Notes under the pieces: model-generated
Database searches by the model: none
Seen by the model: the letters and a program-made list of their open reading frames with translations, nothing else
Told to the model about the DNA's origin: nothing
Program-made: the position numbers and the translations under genes
Assembly: GCA_028288125.1 (NCBI GenBank)
Contig: JAQBOH010000092.1
Coordinates: 1 to 32,185 of the forward strand
Source: Mucilaginibacter sp.
Lineage (GTDB): Bacteria > Bacteroidota > Bacteroidia > Sphingobacteriales > Sphingobacteriaceae
Direction of reading: 5' to 3'
DNA: 32,185 nucleotides
Part shown: piece by piece, positions 1 through 7,611 of the stretch
How positions within the stretch are numbered: position 1 is the stretch's first letter
Layout of the letters: each line of letters opens with the position of its first letter

Positions 1-416
1 ACGGAAAGGTTATGACGGTTTTTATCAGGCTGCGCGTGTTCGTATAAATAAACCGGGATACGTAATTCATCACCAACCCTTTTTGCAAGTTCTAGAGCAT
101 ATTCAACCGTTTCGGCCATGCTGATATTGGCGATAGGTATCAGCGGACAAACATCGGTTGCCCCCATGCGGGGATGTTCGCCTTTGTGGATTGCCATATC
201 GATCAGCTCACCCGCCTTTTTGATCGCTAAAAACGCGGCATCAATAACCGGCTGCGGTTCGCCCGCGAAAGTAAATACTGTGCGGTTCGCCCCCTTGCCG
301 GAATCAACGTGCAGCAACTTAACCCCATTGATGGACATAATGGCCGCCTTTATCTGCCCGATGGTCACGGGATCAGCTCCTTCGCTAAAATTGGGGACGC
401 ATTCTATCAACTTCAT
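1..416 (-). CDS. ftcD: Glutamate formimidoyltransferase, N-terminal part (cut by window edge)
   Basis: Reading leftward from an ATG at 414-416 gives 138 residues beginning MKLIECVPNFSEG, with GANRTVFTFAGEP near residue 42 and HKGEHPRMGATDVCPLIPI near residue 76. These are hallmark N-terminal motifs of glutamate formimidoyltransferase, which moves the formimino group of N-formimino-L-glutamate from histidine breakdown to tetrahydrofolate in the cytoplasm. The frame is open to base 1, so the C-terminal half lies outside the window. Whether it is a stand-alone transferase or fused to a cyclodeaminase cannot be seen. The start lies 12 bases after the stop of the HxlR regulator gene on the same strand, so the two are probably co-transcribed and the regulator may control it. 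Confidence 0.9.
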   Translation of the reverse strand, partial: MKLIECVPNFSEGADPVTIGQIKAAIMSINGVKLLHVDSGKGANRTVFTFAGEPQPVIDAAFLAIKKAGELIDMAIHKGEHPRMGATDVCPLIPIANISMAETVEYALELAKRVGDELRIPVYLYEHAQPDKNRHNLS

Positions 417-428
417 TGATCAGCTGTT

Positions 429-761
429 TTACAGTCCTTTTGAGCGCTGCTTACCCCATTTGATCATTTCGGCAACAACCGGTGTTAGCGTAAAACTATA
501 AGTAGTAAGCTTATAATCAATAGTGACCGGATATGAATTGTTAACGATACGGATAATGAGCTTATTTGACTCAAGGTCCTTTAATTCTTTTGAGAGTACC
601 CGTGTGGTGATGCCCGAAACGCTTCGCTGAAGGTCGCGAAACCGGCTTTTGCCATCGAACATCGACATTAAAATGGGTAGCTTCCATTTGCCGTTAATAA
701 TGGATAAAGTATCCTGTACGTAGTTTATTTTATCCTGCAGAGCGGTAATATCATTTTTCAT
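429..761 (-). CDS. HxlR-family winged-helix transcriptional regulator
   Basis: The 110-residue protein is the usual size for the family. A short N-terminal helix is followed by IINGKWKLPILMSMFDGKSRFRDLQRSV and GITTRVLSKELKDLE (about residues 22-64), the HxlR recognition-helix pattern, then a wing ending YSFTLTPVVAEMIKWGK. Family members bind DNA as dimers. Many sense redox or aldehyde stress through an N-terminal Cys, but this protein has no cysteine at all, so redox sensing by that route is unlikely. A strong promoter and a 10-bp inverted repeat overlap its start, suggesting autoregulation. ftcD starts 12 bases downstream, making a two-gene unit; histidine-linked metabolism as its target is inference only. 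Confidence 0.9.
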   Translation of the reverse strand: MKNDITALQDKINYVQDTLSIINGKWKLPILMSMFDGKSRFRDLQRSVSGITTRVLSKELKDLESNKLIIRIVNNSYPVTIDYKLTTYSFTLTPVVAEMIKWGKQRSKGL

Positions 762-801
762 TTGATATACTTCGGGTTGGTAGTATCAAATGTATATCAA
801 A
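761..801. promoter_or_regulatory. Candidate HxlR operator (inverted repeat)
   Basis: TTTGATATAC at 761-770 is matched by its exact reverse complement GTATATCAAA at 792-801, with a third related half-site (GTATCAAAT) at 783-791. The pair spans from the start codon of the HxlR gene to its -7 box, so a protein bound here would block transcription of the regulator. That it is the HxlR protein's own site is inference. Confidence 0.55.
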
Positions 802-818
802 AAGTTGAATTGTCCAAA
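787..818 (-). promoter_or_regulatory. Bacteroidota-type promoter for HxlR-ftcD
   Basis: On the minus strand TTTG (815-818) is followed after 20 bases by TACATTTG (787-794). This matches the Bacteroidota primary sigma consensus of TTTG at -33 and TAnnTTTG at -7. The -7 box begins 25 bases before the HxlR ATG. Confidence 0.65.
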
Positions 819-826
819 TGTGAGAG

Positions 827-859
827 AGACTTACAAAGTCTCAAAGACTTCGTAAGTCT
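827..859. repeat. Dispersed palindromic repeat, copy 1 (AGACTTCGTAAGTCT type)
   Basis: A 15-base arm at 827-841 and its reverse complement at 845-859 differ at one position, with a 3-base loop. Each arm is itself nearly palindromic. It lies 11 bases past the ferredoxin stop and could end that transcript. A decayed copy of the same words occurs at 7557-7586, so it looks like a dispersed family. Confidence 0.6.
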
Positions 860-870
860 ATTTTAGATAT

Positions 871-1188
871 TTATTCTTCGCCTTTTATCCTGAAAACCAT
901 CCCATCCATGTCCTCATTTATCCGTAACTGGCAGGCAAGGCGGCTATCGTGGCCGGCGTCGGGAAGCGTGTCGAGCAAATCGAGTTCAGCATCGGTGGCG
1001 TGGAAATATTGTTCGGAGCCTTCAACTACCTGAACATGGCAGGTCGCGCAAAGCGCCATTCCGCCGCAGGTAGCCAAAATATTATGATCGGATGCTTTTA
1101 AAACTTCCATCAGGCTCAGGCTGATGTCTTCCGGAATTTCTACCGGTTGCCGATGGCCCTGGCGATCCTCAATTGTAATATTTATCAC
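871..1188 (-). CDS. 2Fe-2S ferredoxin (adrenodoxin-type spacing)
   Basis: The 105-residue protein carries four cysteines at 41, 47, 50 and 86 (C-x5-C-x2-C-x35-C) in ATCGGMALCATCHV and RLACQL, the cluster-binding pattern of vertebrate/bacterial-type [2Fe-2S] ferredoxins. It is acidic, soluble and lacks a signal peptide, so it should carry single electrons in the cytoplasm. The start is GTG at 1186-1188; the open frame upstream contains no ATG and the next Met is residue 27, inside the conserved fold. The gene just upstream on the same strand encodes a flavoprotein reductase that is the obvious electron donor. The 101-base gap between them holds two short quasi-tandem repeats. Confidence 0.92.
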   Translation of the reverse strand: MINITIEDRQGHRQPVEIPEDISLSLMEVLKASDHNILATCGGMALCATCHVQVVEGSEQYFHATDAELDLLDTLPDAGHDSRLACQLRINEDMDGMVFRIKGEE

Positions 1189-1199
1189 GTTTAATTGGT

Positions 1200-1239
1200 G
1201 AATTAGTGAATTATTGAATTAGTGAGTTATTGAAATGGT
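1200..1239. repeat. Octamer quasi-tandem repeat (GAATTAGT/GAATTATT)
   Basis: Five consecutive octamers, GAATTAGT, GAATTATT, GAATTAGT, GAGTTATT and GAAATGGT, occupy the ferredoxin 5' leader, ending 11 bases from its GTG. The alternation gives a higher-order 16-base period. Confidence 0.7.
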
Positions 1240-1270
1240 GGCAAGGGTATTTTGCCATTAGCACTTTAAA

Positions 1271-1289
1271 CCTTTCGCCTTTCGCCTCC
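1271..1289. repeat. Short quasi-tandem repeat (GGCGAAA words)
   Basis: CCTTTCGCCTTTCGCCTCC directly abuts the stop codon of the ferredoxin reductase gene. On the gene's strand it reads as repeated GGCGAAA words. It belongs to the same style of gene-junction filler as several others in this window. Confidence 0.5.
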
Positions 1290-2300
1290 TCAAAAAGCGG
1301 TTACGCCATAAACGGTGGTATACTTAAAGCTCAACTTTTGATCCGGATAAACCAGTTTGAAAGCGCTTTGGGCCATCAGCGCAGCTTCGTGGAAACCGCA
1401 AAGGATTAGCTTCAGCTTGCCGGGATAAATATTGATATCGCCGATAGCATAAACGCCAGGTACGTTGGTGCTGTAATCAACCGTATCAACCATGATGGCC
1501 GATTTGTCGACGTTTAGCCCCCAATCCGCGATTGGGCCGAGTTTTGGCGTAAGCCCAAACAGAGGGATCAGGTTGTCGGCTTTGATAACAGACGTTTCGT
1601 TGTCCCTGCCAATTATTTCTACCTGCTGCAAATGCCCGTTACCGTTGATGGCTTTTATATGCGCCTGCAGGATAAGGTTAATGCGGCCTTCCTTCGCCAA
1701 TTCAAAAACCTTGTCGGCTGAATCAGGCGCCCCGCGAAAAGTATCGCCGCGGTGTATGAGGGTAACTTCCTCAGCAATATCAGCCAGGAAAATGGTCCAG
1801 TCGAGCGCTGAATCGCCGCCGCCGGCCAGCACAACCTTACGTCCGCGATAAGCCTCGGGATTTTTAACCATATAAGCCACGCCTTTGCCTTCAAATTCTT
1901 CCAGGTTATCAATAGCCGGCTTGCGGGGCTCAAAACAGCCGAGACCGCCCGCAATCACCACTACCTTGCTGTGTATTTGGGTACCGTCGCTGGTTTGGGT
2001 GATGAATGAACCATCCTCCAGTTGTTGTAATTCATTTACCCTTTCGCCTAATGAAAAGGTCGGTTTGAAAGGCTCAATCTGCTCCATTAAGCCATCAACC
2101 AATTGCTGCGCATTGATGGTAGGGAAGCCAGGGATATCATAGATGGGTTTTTGCGGATATATCTCTGAAAGCTGGCCGCCAACCTGGGGTAGCACATCGA
2201 TCAAATGGCAGCGCATTTTTAATAGTCCTGCTTCGAACACCGCGAATAAACCAACCGGCCCGGCACCTATAATGCAAATATCTGTGGTTATTAGTTCCAT
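1290..2300 (-). CDS. Ferredoxin-NAD(P)H reductase, thioredoxin-reductase-like type
   Basis: The 336-residue flavoprotein has an N-terminal FAD-binding GAGPVG (residues 12-17), an NAD(P)H-binding GGGDSALDW (160-168) and the C-terminal FAD motif YAIGDINIYPGKLKLILCGFHEA. The fold is that of thioredoxin reductase, but the CxxC redox-active pair is absent. That marks the ferredoxin/flavodoxin reductase (YumC-like) branch, which moves electrons between NAD(P)H and a ferredoxin. The ferredoxin gene follows immediately on the same strand, consistent with a dedicated pair. A good -7 box (TATATTTG, 2324-2331) lies 23 bases before the ATG, so it need not depend on transcription from the upstream LysR gene. 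Confidence 0.9.
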   Translation of the reverse strand: MELITTDICIIGAGPVGLFAVFEAGLLKMRCHLIDVLPQVGGQLSEIYPQKPIYDIPGFPTINAQQLVDGLMEQIEPFKPTFSLGERVNELQQLEDGSFITQTSDGTQIHSKVVVIAGGLGCFEPRKPAIDNLEEFEGKGVAYMVKNPEAYRGRKVVLAGGGDSALDWTIFLADIAEEVTLIHRGDTFRGAPDSADKVFELAKEGRINLILQAHIKAINGNGHLQQVEIIGRDNETSVIKADNLIPLFGLTPKLGPIADWGLNVDKSAIMVDTVDYSTNVPGVYAIGDINIYPGKLKLILCGFHEAALMAQSAFKLVYPDQKLSFKYTTVYGVTAF

Positions 2301-2323
2301 TAAATTTTACTTGTTATGACAAG

Positions 2324-2331
2324 CAAATATA
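2324..2331 (-). promoter_or_regulatory. -7 promoter box for ferredoxin reductase
   Basis: The minus strand reads TATATTTG, a full match to TAnnTTTG. The adjacent CTTGTTATGACAAG (2310-2323) is a small palindrome between the box and the start codon. No TTTG is seen at the ideal -33 distance. Confidence 0.45.
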
Positions 2332-2375
2332 CACATACCCATAACCATGCACTGATGACAAATAGTAATATATGA

Positions 2376-3275
2376 TTACTTTAAGTTATAAGCAGAAAGG
2401 CAAAAACGTTTAAACAGATCGGTCAATTGTGAATGTTTGCCATGCAGTTGTATAAACTGGAATGTGCGGAAAATATCCAGTCCTTTTATCTCGATAATGC
2501 TTAGTTCATTATACTTTAATTCACTGAAAACCGACTGAATCGACAGGAAAGTGGCGGTTTCGGAATATAGCAGGTATTGTTTGATCGCGATGCTGCTTTC
2601 GAGCCTGATCTCGACCTGCAGATCTTTAGGATTGATACCGGCTTTGGCAAGGGCATTAAAAATAATATCGAGCGTGCCGGAGCCGGCTTCGCGTAGGATC
2701 AAAGGGATAGTCAATAACTGCTTTGGTGTGATCTCTGGTTTTTTTGACAGATGGTTATTTGCCCGGGTTACCAGCACGATCTCGTCCTTGGCAAAAGGCG
2801 CATAGGCGATCTGCGGGTAATGTGCAGCACCCTCAACAATGGCAATGTCAACCTTTCCGGCCAATACCAATTGCGTGATCATGTCGGTATTGCCCTGTAC
2901 AAAAGTGAAGTCGACAGCCGGGTAAGTTTTTTTAAACAGGGCCAGTATTTTGGGCAGGATAGTTTGCGCCACCGTAGTGCTGGCGCCAATGTGCAGAGTG
3001 CCAGCTTCCATATCGCTTAACTGGGCCAGCTCGGTTTCCAGGTCGGTATAGATTTGAAATATTCTATCGGCATATTGCAGCAATATCTTCCCGGCCGGGG
3101 TTAACACGATGCTGTTGCCATTGCGCATAAATAGCTGCGCGTTTAATTGGTGCTCAAGTTCCTTGATATGTTTGGTAACGGCGGGCTGGGTAATATATAA
3201 CTCGGCGGCAGCCTTTGTAAAGCTCAATCGCTGCGCCACTGTATGAAATACCTTTAACCGGAAATCAAATATCAT
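2376..3275 (-). CDS. LysR-family transcriptional regulator
   Basis: The 299-residue protein has the classic N-terminal LysR winged helix-turn-helix: FHTVAQRLSFTKAAAELYITQPAVTKHIKELEHQLN-type sequence at residues 10-47, then LFMRNGNSIVLTPAGKILL. A periplasmic-binding-like effector domain follows (about residues 90-295), including LHIGASTTVAQTILPKIL and LILREAGSGT. Such proteins usually bind a small metabolite and act on a neighbouring gene. Its downstream neighbour on the same strand is the ferredoxin reductase, 75 bases away; no divergent partner exists. The segment GTAATATATGATTAC spans its own stop codon (2365-2379) and could be a LysR-type site, but that is weak. The sequence resembles CysL/CysB-like members; the effector is unknown. 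Confidence 0.9.
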   Translation of the reverse strand: MIFDFRLKVFHTVAQRLSFTKAAAELYITQPAVTKHIKELEHQLNAQLFMRNGNSIVLTPAGKILLQYADRIFQIYTDLETELAQLSDMEAGTLHIGASTTVAQTILPKILALFKKTYPAVDFTFVQGNTDMITQLVLAGKVDIAIVEGAAHYPQIAYAPFAKDEIVLVTRANNHLSKKPEITPKQLLTIPLILREAGSGTLDIIFNALAKAGINPKDLQVEIRLESSIAIKQYLLYSETATFLSIQSVFSELKYNELSIIEIKGLDIFRTFQFIQLHGKHSQLTDLFKRFCLSAYNLK

Positions 3276-3293
3276 GGCACTAAGATAGATAAA

Positions 3294-3373
3294 AGCAGAA
3301 AGCGCAAAGCCGAAAGCATAAAGTTATATGGAGAGATAATTAAGCTTGAGCTTTTGGCTTTTTGCTTTTAGCT
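3294..3373. repeat. Imperfect 24-bp inverted repeat of AAAGC words
   Basis: The arms 3294-3317 and 3350-3373 match at about 19 of 24 positions in inverted orientation. Each is built from repeated AAAGC/AAAGCC words. The right arm ends at the stop codon of the small membrane protein gene. It could form a hairpin in the transcript entering from the LysR promoter region. Confidence 0.55.
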
Positions 3374-3588
3374 CAACTTATTTTTTTCGATGTAGCAATA
3401 ATTACTATGCCGCCAATTAGCAATATCCCGCCTAAATAAGGCGGCCAGTTAACTGTTTTTTGCCTGTCGGCTGATATTTGAATAGGGCCGGCGTCAACTA
3501 TTTTTTCTTTTTTAGTATAAGTGAAGCCTGTCCAGATGAGCATAACTGCCCCTACGACGATGAGTACAATTCCAATGGTTCGGTTCAT
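3373..3588 (-). CDS. Small two-helix membrane protein of unknown function
   Basis: The likely product is 71 residues, starting MNRTIGIVLIVVGAVML. It has two hydrophobic helices (about residues 4-20 and 50-66) joined by a polar loop, KKEKIVDAGPIQISADRQKTVNWPPY. The pattern resembles DUF3185-like small membrane proteins of Bacteroidota (recalled, not searched). A longer frame reaches 3666, but its first 26 codons are poorly membrane-like and run into a dispersed palindrome at 3672, so the internal ATG at 3586-3588 is preferred. It stands alone between the GH31 gene and the LysR gene. No function can be assigned. Confidence 0.65.
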   Translation of the reverse strand: MNRTIGIVLIVVGAVMLIWTGFTYTKKEKIVDAGPIQISADRQKTVNWPPYLGGILLIGGIVIIATSKKIS

Positions 3589-3671
3589 GTTGTTGGTTTT
3601 ATCATTATAGAAGATAAATGAGTGGAAATTGTTTGGAAGGAGTGGCGTGGTGGCTAGTTGACTCATCCTCC

Positions 3672-3719
3672 CGATAGCTATCGAGGCTGGTCGACCCCTC
3701 TCCCGGTGAGCCTGGAGAG
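3672..3719. repeat. Cluster of dispersed palindromes after the GH31 gene
   Basis: The exact palindrome CGATAGCTATCG (3672-3683) is followed by a hairpin with arms CTCTCC (3698-3703) and GGAGAG (3714-3719). Both lie within 70 bases downstream of the GH31 stop. A sibling of the first palindrome lies at 25530-25548, so these appear to be dispersed elements. The hairpin could end the GH31 transcript, although the T-run is poor. Confidence 0.5.
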
Positions 3720-3738
3720 ATGGTAGGAAGAAAAACGC

Positions 3739-6150
3739 CTATAAAGCAACCTGCAACGCTTTACCTGTATACCTAACAATCTTATCCGCTTTAACGGTGA
3801 CACCTGTATTTGAACCATGCTTTCCGTTTACAAGTACCACATCGAATGTGCGATTTTTTAACATTCCCGGGAAATTTCCTTTCGTGTCCGAAACCAGGAG
3901 CGTATGTTTTTTATCATTCCAGGTAAGGGTAAAGGTGGCATACCGGCCTTTTTCGTAATTATAATTATCGTTCTCATCTTCATAAAACTTAAACGACCCG
4001 TTTGCACCGGGATAAATGCGCAGCTCAATGTTGTCAGCACGTTTTTCAGTGGCGTACTCCATGTCAGGACCCATTGGGATAATTGAACCTGCTTTTACAT
4101 ACAGGGGCAAAATATCCATCGGCGCACTGGCGTCGAGCGTTTGGCCGCCGTTCGATTGTTCGCCGGTCCAGAAGTTATACCATTTGGTTGCCGCGGGCAG
4201 GTATACTTTCCGCGTTTTTTCGCCGGGCGCCGCATTTTTCGCGGTATACAATTGCTCGGTTACGGGGTTCACTAAAAACGCCGGGCCAAACATATACTGA
4301 TCGGGAATGCTGTATACTTTTGGGTCGTCTCTGAAATCAAAAGTAAGGGCGCGCATTATCGTATAATTTTCGGTGGTTACCCTGCCTGCAAGCGAGTAGA
4401 TGTATGGCATCAGCCGGTAACGCAGCTTATCAAATTTTAGCAAAGTAGCCTTTGTCGCGGCGTCCCAGTTTTTTGAGAATAAGGCTCTTTCGCCCTTACC
4501 GTGGATACGAAATATAGGGCAAAAAGTACCGAACTGGAACCAGCGGGTAAACAGCTCGCGAAATTCGGGTTTCGACCAATCGGGCGCACGCCAGTGATAT
4601 TGATAGCCGCCAATGTCGGATGTCCAATAAGGTATGCCCGACGCGCAGGCATTGATCCCTTGCGGCACCTGGTTTTTAAAGGCATCAAACCCGCAAAAAA
4701 TATCCGACGACCACAAGGTGGCCGCGTTGCGCTGCGCCCCTGCAAACGACTGCCGCGCCAAAAAGAACGCTCTTTTGCCGGGAATGTCCTTTCGCCAGCC
4801 CTTGTAAATGCCTTTGGTGTGCTCCAGCGAGTACGTGTTAAAATAATCTATGCCCTTACCAATCCAAAAATTGCTTTGCTTGCGCGCATCCAGTAAACTG
4901 CCGTTATCAGGTTCGCATTGATCGATCCACCACGCATCCCAACCATATCGTTTAACCAGGCTATCGCGGGCTTGCTGCCAGTAAAGGTCGCGCGCTTTTG
5001 GGTAATGCGCGTCGTAATACGTGTCAAAAGTATGTGTAACCACGTTATCCCAGGTAATATCGGTAAGGCCGCCCATTTTCTGCAATGCATCGTAATTGGG
5101 CGTGCCTTTTCCGAACACCGGCCATATTGAGATCATCCCATGGATATTGGCTTTATGCAATTCATCCAGCATTTGTTTGGGATGCGGGTAGCGTTCGGGT
5201 TTCATCACATGCGAGCCGATTGGCAAGGGGTCCCAATAATACCAATCCTGCACGATCACGTCGACAGGTATATGGTTGTTACGGTAATTGTCCTTAACCG
5301 ATAAAACTTCCGCCTCGCTCATATACCTGTCCTGCGACTGGAACAGCCCGAACGCCCATTTGGCGTACATGGGCGCTTTGCCTGTGGCTATACGATAGAG
5401 GTTGATGATCTGGTCAAAATCAGGGCCGTAAAAAAAGTAATAATCAACCTGTTTGCCGCTTTCAGATACGTATTTGAATTTAGTATTATCATCTACACTG
5501 CCATAAAAATTTGATGCGGAATAGTTGTCCCACAACAGTCCATAACCTTTTGTTGATAGCAAAACAGGTATAGCTCCGGTCATATATCGAATAGCCAAAT
5601 CCTGGTCGCGGCCTTTATAGTTGATGGATAAGCTATCAAGCGGATGGCAACCCAGCCCATAAAGCGCCTCGTTTGCGGGTGAGCGAAACTGGGTGCTTAC
5701 CTTATATGTGCTGATGCCGGCAATAGTAGCCGGGCTCATGGTTTTATTTTGCTGGTCTTCGGCGGTTATGATTTTGCCGTGCAGATCGGTATAGGTTATG
5801 GCATTGGTTGCCTTGTTAATCCTGATAGTTAATTTTTTAGTGGTTATGACTACGTCTCCATTTTGCGTGCTAACTGTAAATGACGGGTGCTGCAGCCAGT
5901 TATTATTTACGACGAGGGAGGGTTTGGTTTGGAAAGCGTTAAAAATGGTGTACTTTACTTCGATGATATCGTCCTTGCAGACGATGATTTTCATCAGGCC
6001 CTTATCCAGCGTAAACGTAACGCTGTTGCTGTTTTTTTTGTAAGTTTTGATCGCCGCATGGGCGGGTGCTGATAGCAATATGCTTACCAGGAATACAGCG
6101 GCAAGGATAAATTGGAGAAACGGATGTTTCCCCGGGCATTTTTTAAGCAT
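3739..6150 (-). CDS. Secreted glycoside hydrolase family 31 (alpha-xylosidase or alpha-glucosidase type)
   Basis: The 803-residue protein begins with a signal peptide (about residues 1-32, hydrophobic FILAAVFLVSILLSAPAHA). An N-terminal beta-sandwich precedes the GH31 barrel: VDVIVQDWYYW (296-306), WDAWWIDQCEPDN with the expected nucleophile Asp410, WSSDIFCGF with the likely acid/base Asp483, and PYWTSDIGGY (507-516). RWFQFGTFCPIFRIHGKG follows, then C-terminal beta domains with a DUF5110-like end. GH31 enzymes cleave alpha-glycosides with retention. The DQCEPD variant of the usual DxNE motif recalls alpha-xylosidases, but specificity is not certain. It acts in the periplasm or at the surface. 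No SusC/SusD genes are near, so it is not in an obvious polysaccharide utilisation locus. Confidence 0.92.
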   Translation of the reverse strand: MLKKCPGKHPFLQFILAAVFLVSILLSAPAHAAIKTYKKNSNSVTFTLDKGLMKIIVCKDDIIEVKYTIFNAFQTKPSLVVNNNWLQHPSFTVSTQNGDVVITTKKLTIRINKATNAITYTDLHGKIITAEDQQNKTMSPATIAGISTYKVSTQFRSPANEALYGLGCHPLDSLSINYKGRDQDLAIRYMTGAIPVLLSTKGYGLLWDNYSASNFYGSVDDNTKFKYVSESGKQVDYYFFYGPDFDQIINLYRIATGKAPMYAKWAFGLFQSQDRYMSEAEVLSVKDNYRNNHIPVDVIVQDWYYWDPLPIGSHVMKPERYPHPKQMLDELHKANIHGMISIWPVFGKGTPNYDALQKMGGLTDITWDNVVTHTFDTYYDAHYPKARDLYWQQARDSLVKRYGWDAWWIDQCEPDNGSLLDARKQSNFWIGKGIDYFNTYSLEHTKGIYKGWRKDIPGKRAFFLARQSFAGAQRNAATLWSSDIFCGFDAFKNQVPQGINACASGIPYWTSDIGGYQYHWRAPDWSKPEFRELFTRWFQFGTFCPIFRIHGKGERALFSKNWDAATKATLLKFDKLRYRLMPYIYSLAGRVTTENYTIMRALTFDFRDDPKVYSIPDQYMFGPAFLVNPVTEQLYTAKNAAPGEKTRKVYLPAATKWYNFWTGEQSNGGQTLDASAPMDILPLYVKAGSIIPMGPDMEYATEKRADNIELRIYPGANGSFKFYEDENDNYNYEKGRYATFTLTWNDKKHTLLVSDTKGNFPGMLKNRTFDVVLVNGKHGSNTGVTVKADKIVRYTGKALQVAL

Positions 6151-6258
6151 GATAATTGGTTTATAATAATGTAAATATAACGGTTAATAACTGAAATTTA
6201 ATCCGGCTAAAGCCAATAATATTTCTTGTTATCCAGTTATAAATCTTCTCTAATGGTA

Positions 6259-6287
6259 TTTGGAGAAATTTATCGTCTCTATTTTTA
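6259..6287 (+). promoter_or_regulatory. Possible promoter for the nitrilase-family gene
   Basis: TTTG (6259-6262) is followed after 17 bases by TATTTTTA (6280-6287), one base from the TAnnTTTG consensus. It lies 31 bases before the ATG in the 168-base gap between divergent genes. The spacing is slightly short. Confidence 0.35.
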
Positions 6288-6318
6288 TTCATAGATTAGT
6301 ATTACCAATCAGCCCTTT

Positions 6319-7272
6319 ATGGAACCAATTAAAATCGCGGCCGCGCAGTTTGAAAATAAGAGCGGCGATAAGGAATATAACCTGCAAATGATTAAAAAAC
6401 TTTCCGGACAGGCCGCGTCCAAAGGCGCGAACGTGATCGCTTTTCATGAGTGCTCGGTAACCGGCTATTCGTTTGCGCGGCATTTTTCGCGGGAACAGAT
6501 GCTCGAACTGGCTGAGTTTATTCCCGACGGCCCGAGCGTAGGCGCATTAACAGAGATCGCCGGGGAACATAACATTGCCATTTTAGCCGGGCTGTTTGAA
6601 AAGGACGCCAATGGCAAAATATACAAGGCACAGGTTTGTGTTGACAAAACCGGCCTGGTCGTCAAATTTCGTAAGCTTCACCCTTTCATTAATAAACATA
6701 TTACGCCGGGCGATCAATATGTTGTTTTTGACCTGTATGGCTGGAAATGCGGTATTTTGATCTGTTATGATAATAACATTTTTGAAAACGTGAGGGCCAC
6801 CAAATTGCTTGGCGCGGATATTATTTTTATGCCACATGTTACCATGTGTACACCATCCACCCGGCCCGGCGCGGGTTTTGTTGATCCGGCGTTATGGGAA
6901 AACAGGGAGGCCGATCCTACATCACTCCGCAAAGAATTTGACGGGCTTAAGGGACGGGAATGGCTGATGAAGTGGCTGCCCTCGCGTGCTTACGACAATG
7001 CCATATACGCTATTTTCTCGAACCCAATCGGCATGGACGACGACCAGCTAAAAAATGGCTGCTCGATGATTATTGACCCTTACGGGGATATTATTGCCGA
7101 ATGCCGCAAGCTGGATGACGACATCGCCGTAGCCACAATTACGCCGGACAAGTTGGAAAACGCGGGCGGCTACCGCTATATGAAGGCGCGCAGGCCCGAG
7201 CTATATCGTGACATAATAGGCCAGCCCCATGTATCGGAGCAAAAAGTGGTGTGGCTAAGTGACCAGCGTTAG
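6319..7272 (+). CDS. Carbon-nitrogen hydrolase (nitrilase superfamily)
   Basis: The 317-residue protein shows the catalytic triad of the superfamily: Glu44 in IAFHECSVTGY, Lys119 in VKFRKLHPF and Cys149 in GILICYDNNIFE. The C-terminal SMIIDPYGDIIAE motif is also typical. These enzymes hydrolyse amides, N-carbamyl groups or nitriles through a thioester. An insertion (about residues 175-215, rich in charged residues) after the Cys region sets it apart from short N-carbamoylputrescine amidases and recalls larger aliphatic or aryl amidases. It has no signal peptide, so it is cytoplasmic. The start at 6319 places IKIAAAQF at the canonical N-terminal strand. It diverges from the GH31 gene; no partner defines the substrate. 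Confidence 0.88.
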   Translation: MEPIKIAAAQFENKSGDKEYNLQMIKKLSGQAASKGANVIAFHECSVTGYSFARHFSREQMLELAEFIPDGPSVGALTEIAGEHNIAILAGLFEKDANGKIYKAQVCVDKTGLVVKFRKLHPFINKHITPGDQYVVFDLYGWKCGILICYDNNIFENVRATKLLGADIIFMPHVTMCTPSTRPGAGFVDPALWENREADPTSLRKEFDGLKGREWLMKWLPSRAYDNAIYAIFSNPIGMDDDQLKNGCSMIIDPYGDIIAECRKLDDDIAVATITPDKLENAGGYRYMKARRPELYRDIIGQPHVSEQKVVWLSDQR

Positions 7273-7611
7273 ACAATAAATTCAAAGATTAGACCATAGC
7301 AAATAAATTAAGCTATTGATTTTAGCGTTGATGCTATCGACGTTGGCCAGTGATGCAAATAAGCGTCATAATCGCTGATCGCGACGATGCTATAGTTGTT
7401 ATGAGGAATTTCTTCAAAGGGCATCAACTAAATCGAATATTTAAATAAGCTACTGCTTGCCAAGATGGATATGGTTAACCATACAGAACAGACTTCTGTA
7501 TCGCTGATTTTTTTGATTTTGGGATTTCGCTGACTGGAGGCGTAAACAGAAATGCAGACTTATTAGGTTTTAAAACTTCGTAAGTCCTTTTTGTTTTCTT
7601 ATCTTCATACT
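7273..7611. other. 339-base non-coding gap with repeats
   Basis: No convincing gene lies here. It contains a hairpin with arms ATACAGAA (7481-7488) and TTCTGTAT (7494-7501), followed by a T-rich stretch. That could be a weak terminator for the nitrilase gene, though more than 200 bases past its stop. A decayed dispersed palindrome follows at 7557-7586. Confidence 0.5.
7557..7586. repeat. Dispersed palindromic repeat, copy 2 (decayed)
   Basis: The 15-base halves 7557-7571 and 7572-7586 are inverted with three mismatches. They contain the ACTTCGTAAGTC word also seen at 848-859. It lies 25 bases before the start of the small secreted protein gene. Confidence 0.45.

Noticed and set aside
118..501. 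127-residue plus-strand open frame
   Set aside because: It is antisense to ftcD and the HxlR gene, both of which have clear family motifs.
2365..2379. GTAATATATGATTAC as a LysR operator
   Set aside because: It fits a loose T-N11-A style palindrome but overlaps the LysR stop codon and is AT-rich, so chance is likely.
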